Assembly: GCA_045540335.1 (NCBI GenBank)
Contig: JAZQHC010000045.1
Coordinates: 1-64,000, forward strand
Length of the DNA: 64,000 bases
DNA from: RGIG7213 sp045540335
GTDB lineage: Bacteria > Bacillota > Clostridia > Oscillospirales > CAG-272
Direction: 5' to 3'
The notes under the pieces are model-generated. The model was not told the DNA's origin. It saw only the letters and a program-made list of their open reading frames with translations, and did not search any database. This document shows positions 16,575-25,260 of this stretch, piece by piece; position 1 is the first letter of the stretch, and every line of letters starts with the position of its first letter. The position numbers were made by a program, and so were the translations under genes.

Positions 16575-16616
16575 CAAAAAGGCGATTCGGACGCAATGCA
16601 CATCAGAATCGCCTTT
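16575..16616 (-). terminator. Riboswitch-controlled terminator before thiT
   Basis: On the minus strand AAAGGCGATTC (complement of 16606-16616) pairs with GAATCGCCTTT (complement of 16578-16588), followed by a T-run. It lies between the TPP aptamer and the thiT start, the usual place for the off-state terminator of a transcriptional riboswitch. Confidence 0.85.
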
Positions 16617-16635
16617 AAATGGCATATAAACACAT

Positions 16636-16718
16636 CTATGCACCTACGCCGGCATTATCCGGATCAGGTTGTGGGTCGAAGTTAAAACTTCCTCTCAGCC
16701 TTTATAGCTCCCCTATAA
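16636..16718 (-). promoter_or_regulatory. TPP (THI-element) riboswitch
   Basis: The minus strand contains the conserved TPP aptamer parts in order: GGGGAGC, GGCTGAGAGG, GACCC, ACCTGATCC, then GGATAATGCCGGCGTAGG. These are near-consensus for the thiamine pyrophosphate riboswitch. With the terminator downstream, high TPP should stop transcription before thiT. Confidence 0.97.
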
Positions 16719-16732
16719 ATTCATTTTAATAA

Positions 16733-16761
16733 ATTGTATCACAAAGAAAACCGATTGTCAA
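16733..16761 (-). promoter_or_regulatory. Promoter of the thiT riboswitch transcript
   Basis: On the minus strand a perfect TTGACA is followed after 17 bases by TACAAT. Transcription should start near 16726, about eight bases before the first conserved aptamer helix. It begins only 17 bases after the stop of the upstream leucine-rich-repeat gene. Confidence 0.85.
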
Positions 16762-16777
16762 TAGTAAAGTTAAGGTT

Positions 16778-18691
16778 TTATATCAATGATTTTGCAATTT
16801 CAGCATAGTCGGAAGAGTTAACTTTTTCGTCCCCGTTAACGTCTGCCGCATCTGTAAATATCAGTACTGTATTATCAATAAGATATTTTTTAAGTCGGAT
16901 AAGGTCTTTTATATTAAACTCTCTATCGCCGTTTATATCGCCGGAAATCATATTTGTTGTTATAAATTCATGCGGTATTGAATATTTCGCGCAATACAAA
17001 TGCACGGCAGAGTTAAAGTAACAGCTTACAGAAATATTATCACATTGTAAAAACGCATCAGGAAAGATATCTGTAATGTATAACGTTAACGTTACCTTAC
17101 CCAAAGCATCGCAATCGTAAAAAGCGTAAGGCTCGATTCTGGTTACGTTCAACACGTCGATTCCGGTTATATTTTTGCAACCGATAAAAGCGCCTCTTGC
17201 TATTGTTACCGTATTGTAATGTACTGTAACGTTACCCGAATATCCCTGCGGGCAAAGAACCAGATCTGCTTTGTTTTTACTGTAAAGTATGCCGTTAACC
17301 GCGCTGTAAGCAGTGTTTGCACTGTTAACTGTTATTTCATCCAATGATGTACATTGTAAAAAAGAATACTGGTTGATGTACGTTGCGCTTTTGGGTACTT
17401 CAACGGTTTGAACGCCGATACCTGAAAAAGCACGTATGCCTATGGATTTTACAGTTTGCGGTAAAACGAGGTTTTTCAAGGCAGAACAGTTTAAAAACGC
17501 AAAATCTGCAATCTTTTCTGTATTTCCAAGTTCAAGAGAGGAAAGGGAAGTGCAATCTGCAAATGCGGCTTTTCCGATTTGTGAAAGCGTGTCGTCTGCA
17601 GTGAATTTTGCCAGCTTTGTACAGCCTTTGAAAGCATCTTGTTGTATTTCGCTTAAACCGTAAACGGTGCTTACAGACGTAATTAAACCGTTGTTTTCAA
17701 ATGCTTCCGTTCCGATAGAAGATACGCGGTATCCCATTAAAAACGGCGGTATGGTTATGTCAGATAAAGGGCCTGTATATCCCGTAATTGTGGCAACGTT
17801 TCCCGTAACGTAAAAGGTAAAGTTTGAAGGGTCTGTTACTGCAATAAAAGTAAGACCTGCGTTTTTAGCGGCTGTTTCTGCGGCAGAGCCTGCAACACCT
17901 GCTACTGCAAATGTCATAGATGAGGTAAAGGTATTACTTGCAACAGAAGTAACCGTGGGCGGTACGTATAAGATCTTCAAAGTGCTAACACTTGAAAAAG
18001 CACCTTTGGAAAGTCTGATAACATTTGATCCGTTGAATTTCGACGGAATTGCAAGTGCATCAGAAGTGGTAGAACAAGCAGAAACCGCATATCCGCTGCT
18101 GTATGTGGAAAAGGTGAACGCATCGCTTACGTATTCTTCAGAAGGAACAAAAGCACCGCCCTCTGCTTCTGCGGCATATTGCTTTGCCGCGGATTCAGAA
18201 GGGAAGAATGCGATATATTCAATATCAACATAGCACCCCGAAAGGTTCACCGCATCGTTTGATAATGGGTCAAAACGAAATACGTTTCTGTTAGTCCAGT
18301 TAGTGCCGGCATCAGTAGCGTTTACGATAATGGTTGACCATTCGCCCGTGCCGTTCCAGTTTAATTTTACGCAAGGCTCAGCAGCTCTGAAATATATCTG
18401 TGCACCGTATGCGTAAGTAGAACGGTATTTTATTAAAATATAGCTGTCCGTGTTGGAAACCACCGAGTCGCGAAGGTAAATGTGCGGGTCGTTTCCTGTA
18501 GCGGTGAACGTTACATAAGTACCGTTGTTGATTACGTTTACGTTGTTTTTGCCTTCGCTTATTGTAGTAAGATCTGCACCGGTGTAAATATCCGTTGGTG
18601 TCGCAGCATAAACGCCCAAAAACAAAAAGGCGGAAAATAATGCGGTAAAACCGCATAAAATTATCAATTTTTTAACCGAAATGAAGTTCAT
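16778..18691 (-). CDS. Secreted BspA-type leucine-rich-repeat protein with C-terminal dockerin
   Basis: This 637-residue secreted protein has no visible catalytic domain. A signal peptide (about residues 1-29, ending VYAA) is followed by a beta-sandwich, carbohydrate-binding-like region (about 30-175). Residues 185-575 are LRR_5/BspA-type repeats, with recurring units such as IGKAAFADCTSLSSLEL and IEPYAFYDCDALGKVTL. The C-terminus (about 583-637) is a dockerin-like pair of calcium-binding repeats: GDINGDREFNIKDLIRLKKY and ADVNGDEKVNSSDYAEIAKS. BspA repeats often mediate adhesion. It is last in an operon behind three dockerin-bearing glucosaminidases, so it may attach the same complex to a surface or substrate; that is inference. 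Confidence 0.9.
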   Translation of the reverse strand: MNFISVKKLIILCGFTALFSAFLFLGVYAATPTDIYTGADLTTISEGKNNVNVINNGTYVTFTATGNDPHIYLRDSVVSNTDSYILIKYRSTYAYGAQIYFRAAEPCVKLNWNGTGEWSTIIVNATDAGTNWTNRNVFRFDPLSNDAVNLSGCYVDIEYIAFFPSESAAKQYAAEAEGGAFVPSEEYVSDAFTFSTYSSGYAVSACSTTSDALAIPSKFNGSNVIRLSKGAFSSVSTLKILYVPPTVTSVASNTFTSSMTFAVAGVAGSAAETAAKNAGLTFIAVTDPSNFTFYVTGNVATITGYTGPLSDITIPPFLMGYRVSSIGTEAFENNGLITSVSTVYGLSEIQQDAFKGCTKLAKFTADDTLSQIGKAAFADCTSLSSLELGNTEKIADFAFLNCSALKNLVLPQTVKSIGIRAFSGIGVQTVEVPKSATYINQYSFLQCTSLDEITVNSANTAYSAVNGILYSKNKADLVLCPQGYSGNVTVHYNTVTIARGAFIGCKNITGIDVLNVTRIEPYAFYDCDALGKVTLTLYITDIFPDAFLQCDNISVSCYFNSAVHLYCAKYSIPHEFITTNMISGDINGDREFNIKDLIRLKKYLIDNTVLIFTDAADVNGDEKVNSSDYAEIAKSLI

Positions 18692-18713
18692 AACAAATCA
18701 GTTCCTTCAAATT

Positions 18714-18747
18714 ATTCATTCCGATGGCATTACCCATCGGAATGAAT
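18714..18747 (-). other. Intercistronic hairpin without U-tract
   Basis: ATTCATTCCGATGG (18714-18727) is perfectly complementary to 18734-18747 across a six-base loop. In the transcribed minus direction it is not followed by a T-run, so it is unlikely to be a full terminator. It lies between the glucosaminidase at 18757 and the leucine-rich-repeat gene and may stabilise or process the mRNA. Confidence 0.6.
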
Positions 18748-18756
18748 ATAAATTTT

Positions 18757-21081
18757 TTATTTTGAAACAGAAAGCTCTGAAACTGTTTTAAGATCGTCTT
18801 TTGTTACAGTTCCGTCTGCATTGCAGTCAGCAGCGGCGAGGTAACCCTTGGGATCACCGCCGTAAATAGCCTTTTTAGTTCTTATTACGTCTTTTGCGGT
18901 AACTGCACCGTCGCCGTCAAAGTCACCGTCAACGATAAGAATAGCAGATTTAACGCGTGTAACACCTATATACATTTCTATTGTATAGCCGGAGCAAACC
19001 TTGCCCGAAGTAACGAGATTTCCGTTAAAATCGTATATTTTGCAAGTAGCATCAATGTTTTCGGCTACCTGCGAAGCAGACGAGCCTTCAGAAACACCGC
19101 GCAATATGTTTTCGTAATCAAACATTGTATCAGCGTAAGAAGAACCGTCAATAACAGGGAAAGAATAATCGTTTGCCAAAACTACATCGAAATTAAATGT
19201 TGCCATTGTAAACGTAAGACCTGAAGCAGCAGTTACAATAATTTCAGCTTTATGTGCGCCGGGTGTAAGGTTATCCGTCGGAATATCGTATGAAAATCCG
19301 TGAAGATTAGCATTTGCAGCCGCCAAATCGGGGAATGCGTTCAAAACGTCGTCTCTTCTGAAAGCGGGCAACGAAGATTCTTGCACGTTTCCGTCTATAT
19401 GAAGTGCGAAGTTTGTAACGCCGCTGGGTACAAGTGCCCAACCTTTTGTATAAAGCGTGTCGCCAAGCTCAACAGTTTTTTGCGAAGCAGAAGGCGGATC
19501 ATCTAAAGTGAAGTGTGCGTCATCAAGCTCTGTTTCAATGTGAAGATTGATAACTGCAATGGGGTAGCTTTGAGTTCCTGTACTTGAAGATAATGCGTCT
19601 GTCAAGCCCTTGATTACCACTACGTGATCGCCGCCGCTTAATCCCGAAACATCAAGATTCAACGTAAATGCATTGTAGTCCGAACAGGAAGAATATCCGG
19701 CAGAAGCCACGCTGTCATATACGTCTTGTCTGAAAGTGGTTGCCATACCGTTCCATTTGGAATTGTGATCTACCGAGTAGAAATATCCCGAAATACCCTT
19801 TGTAGTAACACTCCAGCCGGAAACCGTCAAGTTTTTTTGCGTATCAGCATTTACAGTACAGTAAATTTCTGCAGGGCCTGATCCTGAAGAAGCAGAAGAA
19901 GGGGTATCTACGGTGTTGATGTAAGAATACTTTTCTCCCGAGAAGTATGATCCGGGGTCGCCAACGGGGGAAGAGGGCATGCCCGAATATACGGGGATAA
20001 GGAATCTGATCTTAATATCAAGGTTATCGGCAAGTGCTTTTTGTATCGTTCTTCCTTCGCTGTACGGTGCAGAGAAGTTCTGCATGTACTGACCCCAGAA
20101 GTTGATGCAGCTGCCGTCTTTCATACTGCGTGCGTCAACGTTGAATTTCTGCAGATATATAGTGCTTTGATATCTGTCAAGATATTTTGTTTTAACGTTG
20201 GCAGAACCGCCCGCAATAGCTGCTTTGTGTGATGTCCAGCCGTTTGTTTTTGCTTCTTTCATACCGTTAAGGTATATGTAGAAGTAACCGTTACCGGCTG
20301 CACCCATGTTAAAGTAGTTGTAATATCCGTTATATTGGATAAGCGAAGAATAAGAATATCCCGAAGAAGGGGCACCGTTAGTGCCGCTTGAATAATAGTT
20401 GTACAGCGTCGTGCCGCAGCTTCCGGAAATAAGCGGGCTTGTTCCTGCGCCTTGCTCTTGCCTTAATCTTGCTGCCAAAAATATAGGGTTAACGTTGTTC
20501 GATTTTCCCAATTGAAGGAAGTACTGTGCATATGTAAGTGTATTACCCGAGTCGGGAATGATTTTGTTTGCCATGAAAGAACCCGCAAGTGCACCTTCAA
20601 TATCAGCTACAGTATAATCTGAATCCCCGTAGTACAAATCCATAAACATAAAGATGTTTCTTTCATTAAGGAAGTTTCTGGGGTCCATTATAAATTTCAA
20701 TGCTGTTTGGCTTGCAGGCCACCAGCCGGAGTCGTACGTATTGGAATTCTTCCTGTACGGCTTATATGTAGAGCTGGGATATACAAGGTTGTTATCTTCT
20801 CCATGGCCGCTGTATTCCTGCGATATTACGTAATCCCAAGTATAGGGTGTTTTGCCTTGCTGTTGGCTTATACCCGTAACATCAAGCGGAACGAATTCCC
20901 AATCGGGGTGAACCATGTGCAGATTTGTTAAATCCTTCGCATAAGAAGAAGGGAATCCCTTTGCAATAAGCGATTGATAATAGTTGTCAACTTCACCGGC
21001 AGAAACTGAAACGACCGATATACACGACGCGATCATCATTGCTACCAATAAAATCGATAAAGCCTTTTTCATAATTTTCAA
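18757..21081 (-). CDS. Secreted beta-N-acetylglucosaminidase with two Ig-like modules and dockerin
   Basis: This 774-residue enzyme should hydrolyse the glycan chains of peptidoglycan. It has a signal peptide (about 1-28), a GH73/LytD-type glucosaminidase domain (about 30-355) with the likely catalytic Glu in ARLRQEQG near residue 209 and the NGYYNYFNMGA motif near 251, two Ig-like modules (about 408-515 and 535-635) marked by FRQDV and FRRDDV, a small pre-dockerin module (about 655-717), and a dockerin (718-774) with DGDFDGDGAVTAKDVIR and ADCNADGTVTKDDL. The TTG at 21081 is the probable start: AGGAGG lies eight bases before it, while the ATG at 21072 is too far away. It is third in the operon. 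Confidence 0.9.
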   Translation of the reverse strand: MKIMKKALSILLVAMMIASCISVVSVSAGEVDNYYQSLIAKGFPSSYAKDLTNLHMVHPDWEFVPLDVTGISQQQGKTPYTWDYVISQEYSGHGEDNNLVYPSSTYKPYRKNSNTYDSGWWPASQTALKFIMDPRNFLNERNIFMFMDLYYGDSDYTVADIEGALAGSFMANKIIPDSGNTLTYAQYFLQLGKSNNVNPIFLAARLRQEQGAGTSPLISGSCGTTLYNYYSSGTNGAPSSGYSYSSLIQYNGYYNYFNMGAAGNGYFYIYLNGMKEAKTNGWTSHKAAIAGGSANVKTKYLDRYQSTIYLQKFNVDARSMKDGSCINFWGQYMQNFSAPYSEGRTIQKALADNLDIKIRFLIPVYSGMPSSPVGDPGSYFSGEKYSYINTVDTPSSASSGSGPAEIYCTVNADTQKNLTVSGWSVTTKGISGYFYSVDHNSKWNGMATTFRQDVYDSVASAGYSSCSDYNAFTLNLDVSGLSGGDHVVVIKGLTDALSSSTGTQSYPIAVINLHIETELDDAHFTLDDPPSASQKTVELGDTLYTKGWALVPSGVTNFALHIDGNVQESSLPAFRRDDVLNAFPDLAAANANLHGFSYDIPTDNLTPGAHKAEIIVTAASGLTFTMATFNFDVVLANDYSFPVIDGSSYADTMFDYENILRGVSEGSSASQVAENIDATCKIYDFNGNLVTSGKVCSGYTIEMYIGVTRVKSAILIVDGDFDGDGAVTAKDVIRTKKAIYGGDPKGYLAAADCNADGTVTKDDLKTVSELSVSK

Positions 21082-21108
21082 GGTTTTTTCCTCCTATATG
21101 ATATTTGT

Positions 21109-23025
21109 TTATTTTGCTGCTAAATATTTTGCCAACGTCGTTAATTCGGAATCGGATATAACGTCGTTGCCGTCAAAGTCAACCGCTTCGGAAAAATGCC
21201 CCGAAGTGCCGCCGACTGTAAGCTTTTTAGCTTTTATAAGGTCTTTGGCGGTAACCTTTCCGTCACAGGTAACGTCACCGTAAACAATTACGATAGCTGA
21301 ATCAACAACTGTATTGGTAAAACAAATTTCTATTTTGTATCCCGTTTTTAAAATATCAGTAGATGATACGATATTTCCCTTGGAATCAAGCACGCGGCAA
21401 GGATATCCAAAGTGTGATGCCAACTGCTGAACCGTTGACCCTTCGGGCACGCCTTTTACAGTTTTGTCGTTTGCAGTGTAGGAAATGTTGTATGTACTGC
21501 TGTTTAATTTTACACCGTCTGCTTTGCAGTTCAAGGTTATTGAAGCAACGGGATAAGAGGATCCATTGTCAAATTCGCCCCTAATGCGCAAGGTGTGAAC
21601 ACCCAATCCGTAAAGCCCCATGTCTATTGCGCCGTTAAAAGCGTTAAACGAAGCGTGCGAGTAAGATGGATAAGCATTTTGAACGTCTTCTCTGTAGCTG
21701 TTTGCCAAATGTATCCATGGACCGCCGTCCACGCTGTATGCATAGGTGTAACGTGACGTCGTGTGTACACTCCATCCTTGAAGGTTGAATATCGTAGATG
21801 AAGCAAAATCAACAGTTTGTGTTGCACGTATTGCCTGCATATGTAACGGTGTAGCGCCTGATGGTGCATCCATCATATTGTGGTATGAATGTTTTTCTGT
21901 ATATAACGTTCCGGGATCGCTTTGCGGCGATGAAGACATACCGCTGAATACGGGGATTTTAAAGTGGAACGCATTGTTTATAAGGCTGTAATCAATGTAC
22001 GAATCATATACGGATATGCTTTCTGTCCAAATTGCAGATATGTTCTGCATGTACTGACCCCAGAAGTTTCTGCTGGAACGTGGGTCAACGTTAAATTTTT
22101 GAAAATACAGTGTATCTTGGTAGTCATCTATGTACTTCGTTTTCAATTTCGCAACGCCACCTTCAAGTGCAGCCATGTGGGTTGTCCAACCGCCTTCTTT
22201 GGCCTCTTTCATTGCGTTAAGATATATGTTGAAATATCCGTTGCCTGCAGCGCCTATATTGAAGTAGTTGTAATAACCGTTGTATTGTGTTAACGAAGAA
22301 TACGAATAACCCGAAGAGGGCGCACCGTTAGTGCCGCTTGAATAATAATTGTAAAGCACCGTACCGCAATTACCCGTTAACAAAGGCTTTGTGTTACCGT
22401 CAACACCCTTTTCAAGGCGAAGTCTTGCTGCTAAAAACATAGGGTTAACGTTGTATGCACTGCCAAGATGATAGATGTACTGCGCATATGTAAGGGAATT
22501 GCCGGCATCCGGAATAACGGAGTTATACATAAAAGTGCCGTGGAAAACCGCATCAACCGTTTCTACGGAATATGCACCTTCTGTAAAGGTAAGATCCTCG
22601 AACATGAATATAGTGCCTTCTGTTAAGAAGTTGCGGGGATCCATGAAAAACGATATCGTGGCTTTACTTGCAGGATACCAGCCCGAGTCGTACGAGTTGG
22701 TGTTTCTGCGGTATGCAGCGTATGTACTGCTTTTTCCTACGAGGTTTCGGTTTTCAGGCGAAACCTCGTTTGATAAACAATAACTCCAAGTATATGACGA
22801 ATTAAGATCTGTTATCATAACCGGCTCAAACGTCCAGTTAGGGTGCGAAACGTGAAGCTCTGACAACCTTGTTACGTAGCTGTCGGGAAAGCCCATGTTT
22901 CTTAAATGTGCAGAGAACTCATCATCGGTCATGTCGGCTTGTGCGGTGAAAGCAAAGCAGCCGAAAGCGAGGATGAAAGCGATGATTACTGATAATACTT
23001 TCTTAAGTGATTTCACGAGAACCAA
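21109..23025 (-). CDS. Secreted beta-N-acetylglucosaminidase with one Ig-like module and dockerin
   Basis: This 638-residue paralogue of the genes on either side has a signal peptide ending near residue 30 (AQA), a glucosaminidase domain (about 31-370) with the likely catalytic Glu in ARLRLEKG near residue 205, one Ig-like module (about 415-510) containing SYREDVQNAYPSY, a pre-dockerin module (about 520-577), and a dockerin with YGDVTCDGKVTAKDLIKAKK and VDFDGNDVISDSEL. The start appears to be TTG at 23025, close behind AAAGGA; a GTG at 23016 is the alternative. It is second in the operon, 38 bases after its upstream paralogue and 27 bases before the next. Confidence 0.9.
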   Translation of the reverse strand: MVLVKSLKKVLSVIIAFILAFGCFAFTAQADMTDDEFSAHLRNMGFPDSYVTRLSELHVSHPNWTFEPVMITDLNSSYTWSYCLSNEVSPENRNLVGKSSTYAAYRRNTNSYDSGWYPASKATISFFMDPRNFLTEGTIFMFEDLTFTEGAYSVETVDAVFHGTFMYNSVIPDAGNSLTYAQYIYHLGSAYNVNPMFLAARLRLEKGVDGNTKPLLTGNCGTVLYNYYSSGTNGAPSSGYSYSSLTQYNGYYNYFNIGAAGNGYFNIYLNAMKEAKEGGWTTHMAALEGGVAKLKTKYIDDYQDTLYFQKFNVDPRSSRNFWGQYMQNISAIWTESISVYDSYIDYSLINNAFHFKIPVFSGMSSSPQSDPGTLYTEKHSYHNMMDAPSGATPLHMQAIRATQTVDFASSTIFNLQGWSVHTTSRYTYAYSVDGGPWIHLANSYREDVQNAYPSYSHASFNAFNGAIDMGLYGLGVHTLRIRGEFDNGSSYPVASITLNCKADGVKLNSSTYNISYTANDKTVKGVPEGSTVQQLASHFGYPCRVLDSKGNIVSSTDILKTGYKIEICFTNTVVDSAIVIVYGDVTCDGKVTAKDLIKAKKLTVGGTSGHFSEAVDFDGNDVISDSELTTLAKYLAAK

Positions 23026-23063
23026 ATTTTCCTTTACTTTAATTTATACTTTATATTTGGGTG

Positions 23064-24983
23064 TCAGTTGCCTGCAATTATAGTGGCAACGGCTTTGATG
23101 TCTTCCGCTGTAACGTTATTGTCACCGTTAAGGTCAACGGCCTCTATGTAGTAACCGCTGGTATTGCCCGTAGCCATCTTTTTAGCCCTGATAAGGTCTT
23201 TGGCACCAACTGTACCGTCGCACGTAACATCACCGGTTACTATGATTATGGCACTGTCAACAACTGTGTTGAATTTAATGTATTGAACAACGTCACCTGT
23301 TTTAAGTAAGCCTACAGGCACGGGGTTTCCTTGTGCATCAACTATTTTGCATCCATCGCTAAGGTCTGCAAGCAATGATTCAACGGGTGTGTTTTTAGAA
23401 ATACCCTTTATTGTATTTCCGTTTTCTGTTTGTGAAATAACGTGTGAAGAGTTCGTGCTTTCAATATCAAGATCTTCTGCAGAGCATGTAACCTTGATAG
23501 ATGCTATCGGGTATGCAGTACCGCCGGAAACGGCACCTCTTATTCTTACAACGTGTGTGCCTAAGCCGTACGGACTCATATCAATATTATCGGCAAATGC
23601 GTTGTACGGCGAGTTGTTCAAGGCTGTGTTTGCATTTGCAACGTCTTCTCTGTAGCTTGCAGAAAGATTCTTCCAAGCACCGCCGTCAACACTGTATTGG
23701 AATCCGCTGCGTGCTGATGTATGCGCACTCCATCCCTGAACGTAAAGATGATACGAATCACCAAGGTCCATTACTTCCTGTGCCCACAAAGGTCTGTTAT
23801 TGGGGTTAACGCCGTCTTGAAAATCAAGCATGTTCATATAAGAATACGTGATGCCGAAATATGAACCGGGGTTAGGATACGGGGAAGAAGACATACCGTC
23901 AAATACGGGAATAATGAAGTTGAAGGGTCTGTCAAGCAAGCCGTGTTCTGTCGAAGCTCTGTAAACAGTCTTGCCTTCAGATGTTACTGCATATATAGTC
24001 TGCATATACTGACCCCAGAAGTTTCTGCCTGAACGGGGGTCAACGTTGAATTTCTGGAAGTAGCTTGTATTCTGATAGTCGTCTATGTACTTTGATTTAA
24101 CCTTTGCCGCACCGCCGTCAATAGCTTCCATGTGGGTATCCCAGCTTGCGTTGTAAGCTTCCTTCATTGCGTTGTGGTAAATGTTAAAGTAACCGTCGCC
24201 CATAGCGTCGATGTTAAAATAGTTGTAATAGCCGTTGAATTTCATAAAGTAGCTATAGCTGTAACCGGAGGAGGGCGCACCGTTTGTGCCGTTGTTGTAG
24301 TAAGACCAAAGTGTATTTCCGCACGAGCCGTTAAGCAAAGGCTTCGTGTTACCGTTAGTACCTTTTTCCTGCCTTAATCTTGCTGCCAAAAACGTAGGGC
24401 TGACATCATACTTTTCACCAACTTGAAGCAGATACTGGGCGTATGTCAAGGTGTTGCCGGGGTCGGGAATAACTGCGTTTTCCATAAATGTTCCCGCAAA
24501 AACAGAGTCAATAACGCCTACTGAATATGTACCGGGTACGTAAGACAAATCCTGAAACATGAATATTCTGTCTTCCGTCATGAAGTTTCTCGGGTCCATA
24601 AAGTATCTTACAGTAGCAAGGCTGCAAGGTGCTTTTCCCGAATCATATACGTTCGAAGAAGATTTGTGATATGCCGCGTAGCTTGAAGTGTTATCAATAA
24701 GGTTATTCGATTCATCTTCGGTTTCTTTAGAGATAACGTAACTCCAAGTATAAGAAGATTTCAGCTTTGTAACCAAAACAGGCTCAAATGTCCAGTTAGG
24801 GCGTGAAACGTGAAGATCTGCCAACAAGGTTGCATAAGAATCGGGAAATCCGATACTTTTCAAATATACATAGTAGTCGTCATCAGTCTGGTTTGCCGCA
24901 GTTGCTTGTGTTGTAAACGAGAAGCACGCCGCGATAAACATCACGCTTAATAAGATAGCTGTCAGTCGTTTGATGTGTTTCAT
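23064..24983 (-). CDS. Secreted beta-N-acetylglucosaminidase with one Ig-like module and dockerin
   Basis: This first gene of the minus-strand dockerin operon encodes 639 residues: signal peptide (about 1-28), glucosaminidase domain (about 32-375) with likely catalytic Glu in ARLRQEKG near residue 206 and SGSxG/YYNYFN segments as in its paralogues, one Ig-like module (about 415-515) with SYREDV, a pre-dockerin module, and a C-terminal dockerin with GDVTCDGTVGAKDLIRAKK and VDLNGDNNVTAEDI. Calcium-coordinating Asp/Asn positions are kept in both repeats. Translation starts at ATG with a full GGAGGAG site seven bases upstream, the strongest initiation signal of the three paralogues. Predicted location is outside the cell, held through the dockerin. 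Confidence 0.92.
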   Translation of the reverse strand: MKHIKRLTAILLSVMFIAACFSFTTQATAANQTDDDYYVYLKSIGFPDSYATLLADLHVSRPNWTFEPVLVTKLKSSYTWSYVISKETEDESNNLIDNTSSYAAYHKSSSNVYDSGKAPCSLATVRYFMDPRNFMTEDRIFMFQDLSYVPGTYSVGVIDSVFAGTFMENAVIPDPGNTLTYAQYLLQVGEKYDVSPTFLAARLRQEKGTNGNTKPLLNGSCGNTLWSYYNNGTNGAPSSGYSYSYFMKFNGYYNYFNIDAMGDGYFNIYHNAMKEAYNASWDTHMEAIDGGAAKVKSKYIDDYQNTSYFQKFNVDPRSGRNFWGQYMQTIYAVTSEGKTVYRASTEHGLLDRPFNFIIPVFDGMSSSPYPNPGSYFGITYSYMNMLDFQDGVNPNNRPLWAQEVMDLGDSYHLYVQGWSAHTSARSGFQYSVDGGAWKNLSASYREDVANANTALNNSPYNAFADNIDMSPYGLGTHVVRIRGAVSGGTAYPIASIKVTCSAEDLDIESTNSSHVISQTENGNTIKGISKNTPVESLLADLSDGCKIVDAQGNPVPVGLLKTGDVVQYIKFNTVVDSAIIIVTGDVTCDGTVGAKDLIRAKKMATGNTSGYYIEAVDLNGDNNVTAEDIKAVATIIAGN

Positions 24984-25063
24984 ATAGAAACTCCTCCGTT
25001 AAAATAATAAATGCGGAAGTTGCCACAAAAGGGAAAAATCCTAAAGCTTTTACTTACTATTAT

Positions 25064-25092
25064 ATAATAACTCATAATTTTAAAATAATCAA
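25064..25092 (-). promoter_or_regulatory. Promoter of the glucosaminidase-LRR dockerin operon
   Basis: On the minus strand TTGATT and TATTAT are 17 bases apart, leaving a leader of roughly 75 bases before the ATG at 24983. It is part of a 277-base divergent intergenic region shared with the amidase genes. Confidence 0.55.
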
Positions 25093-25199
25093 GGGTTTGA
25101 TGAATATTTTCTACATTTCACAACTATAAAAATAAATTTTTGTTAATAATGTACAAAAAAAACGGGCGATTTTTGTAAGTTATATTTTTAGGTTTATCC

Positions 25200-25229
25200 T
25201 TGACAGCATTCCTTTAAGTGTGATACAAT
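25200..25229 (+). promoter_or_regulatory. Promoter of the dockerin amidase genes
   Basis: A perfect TTGACA is followed after 18 bases by TACAAT, with an extended TGA before the -10. The GTG start lies at 25261 behind GGAGGAG. Confidence 0.75.
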
Positions 25230-25260
25230 ATATTAGAAAAAATATTGGAGGAGATTTGAT

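Larger units (their letters stand above)
18757..24983 (-). repeat. Tandem array of three paralogous glucosaminidase-dockerin genes
   Basis: Three adjacent genes share the same architecture and long runs of near-identical protein, including the shared segment SSGTNGAPSSGYSYS, the NGYYNYFN motif, QKFNVD and FWGQYMQ. They appear to have arisen by tandem duplication followed by divergence; the copy nearest the end of the operon carries one additional C-terminal module. Confidence 0.85.

Noticed and set aside
18757..24983. Possible assembly duplication of the glucosaminidase genes
   Set aside because: The three copies differ throughout at DNA and protein level and have different module counts and start codons, so they are real paralogues.
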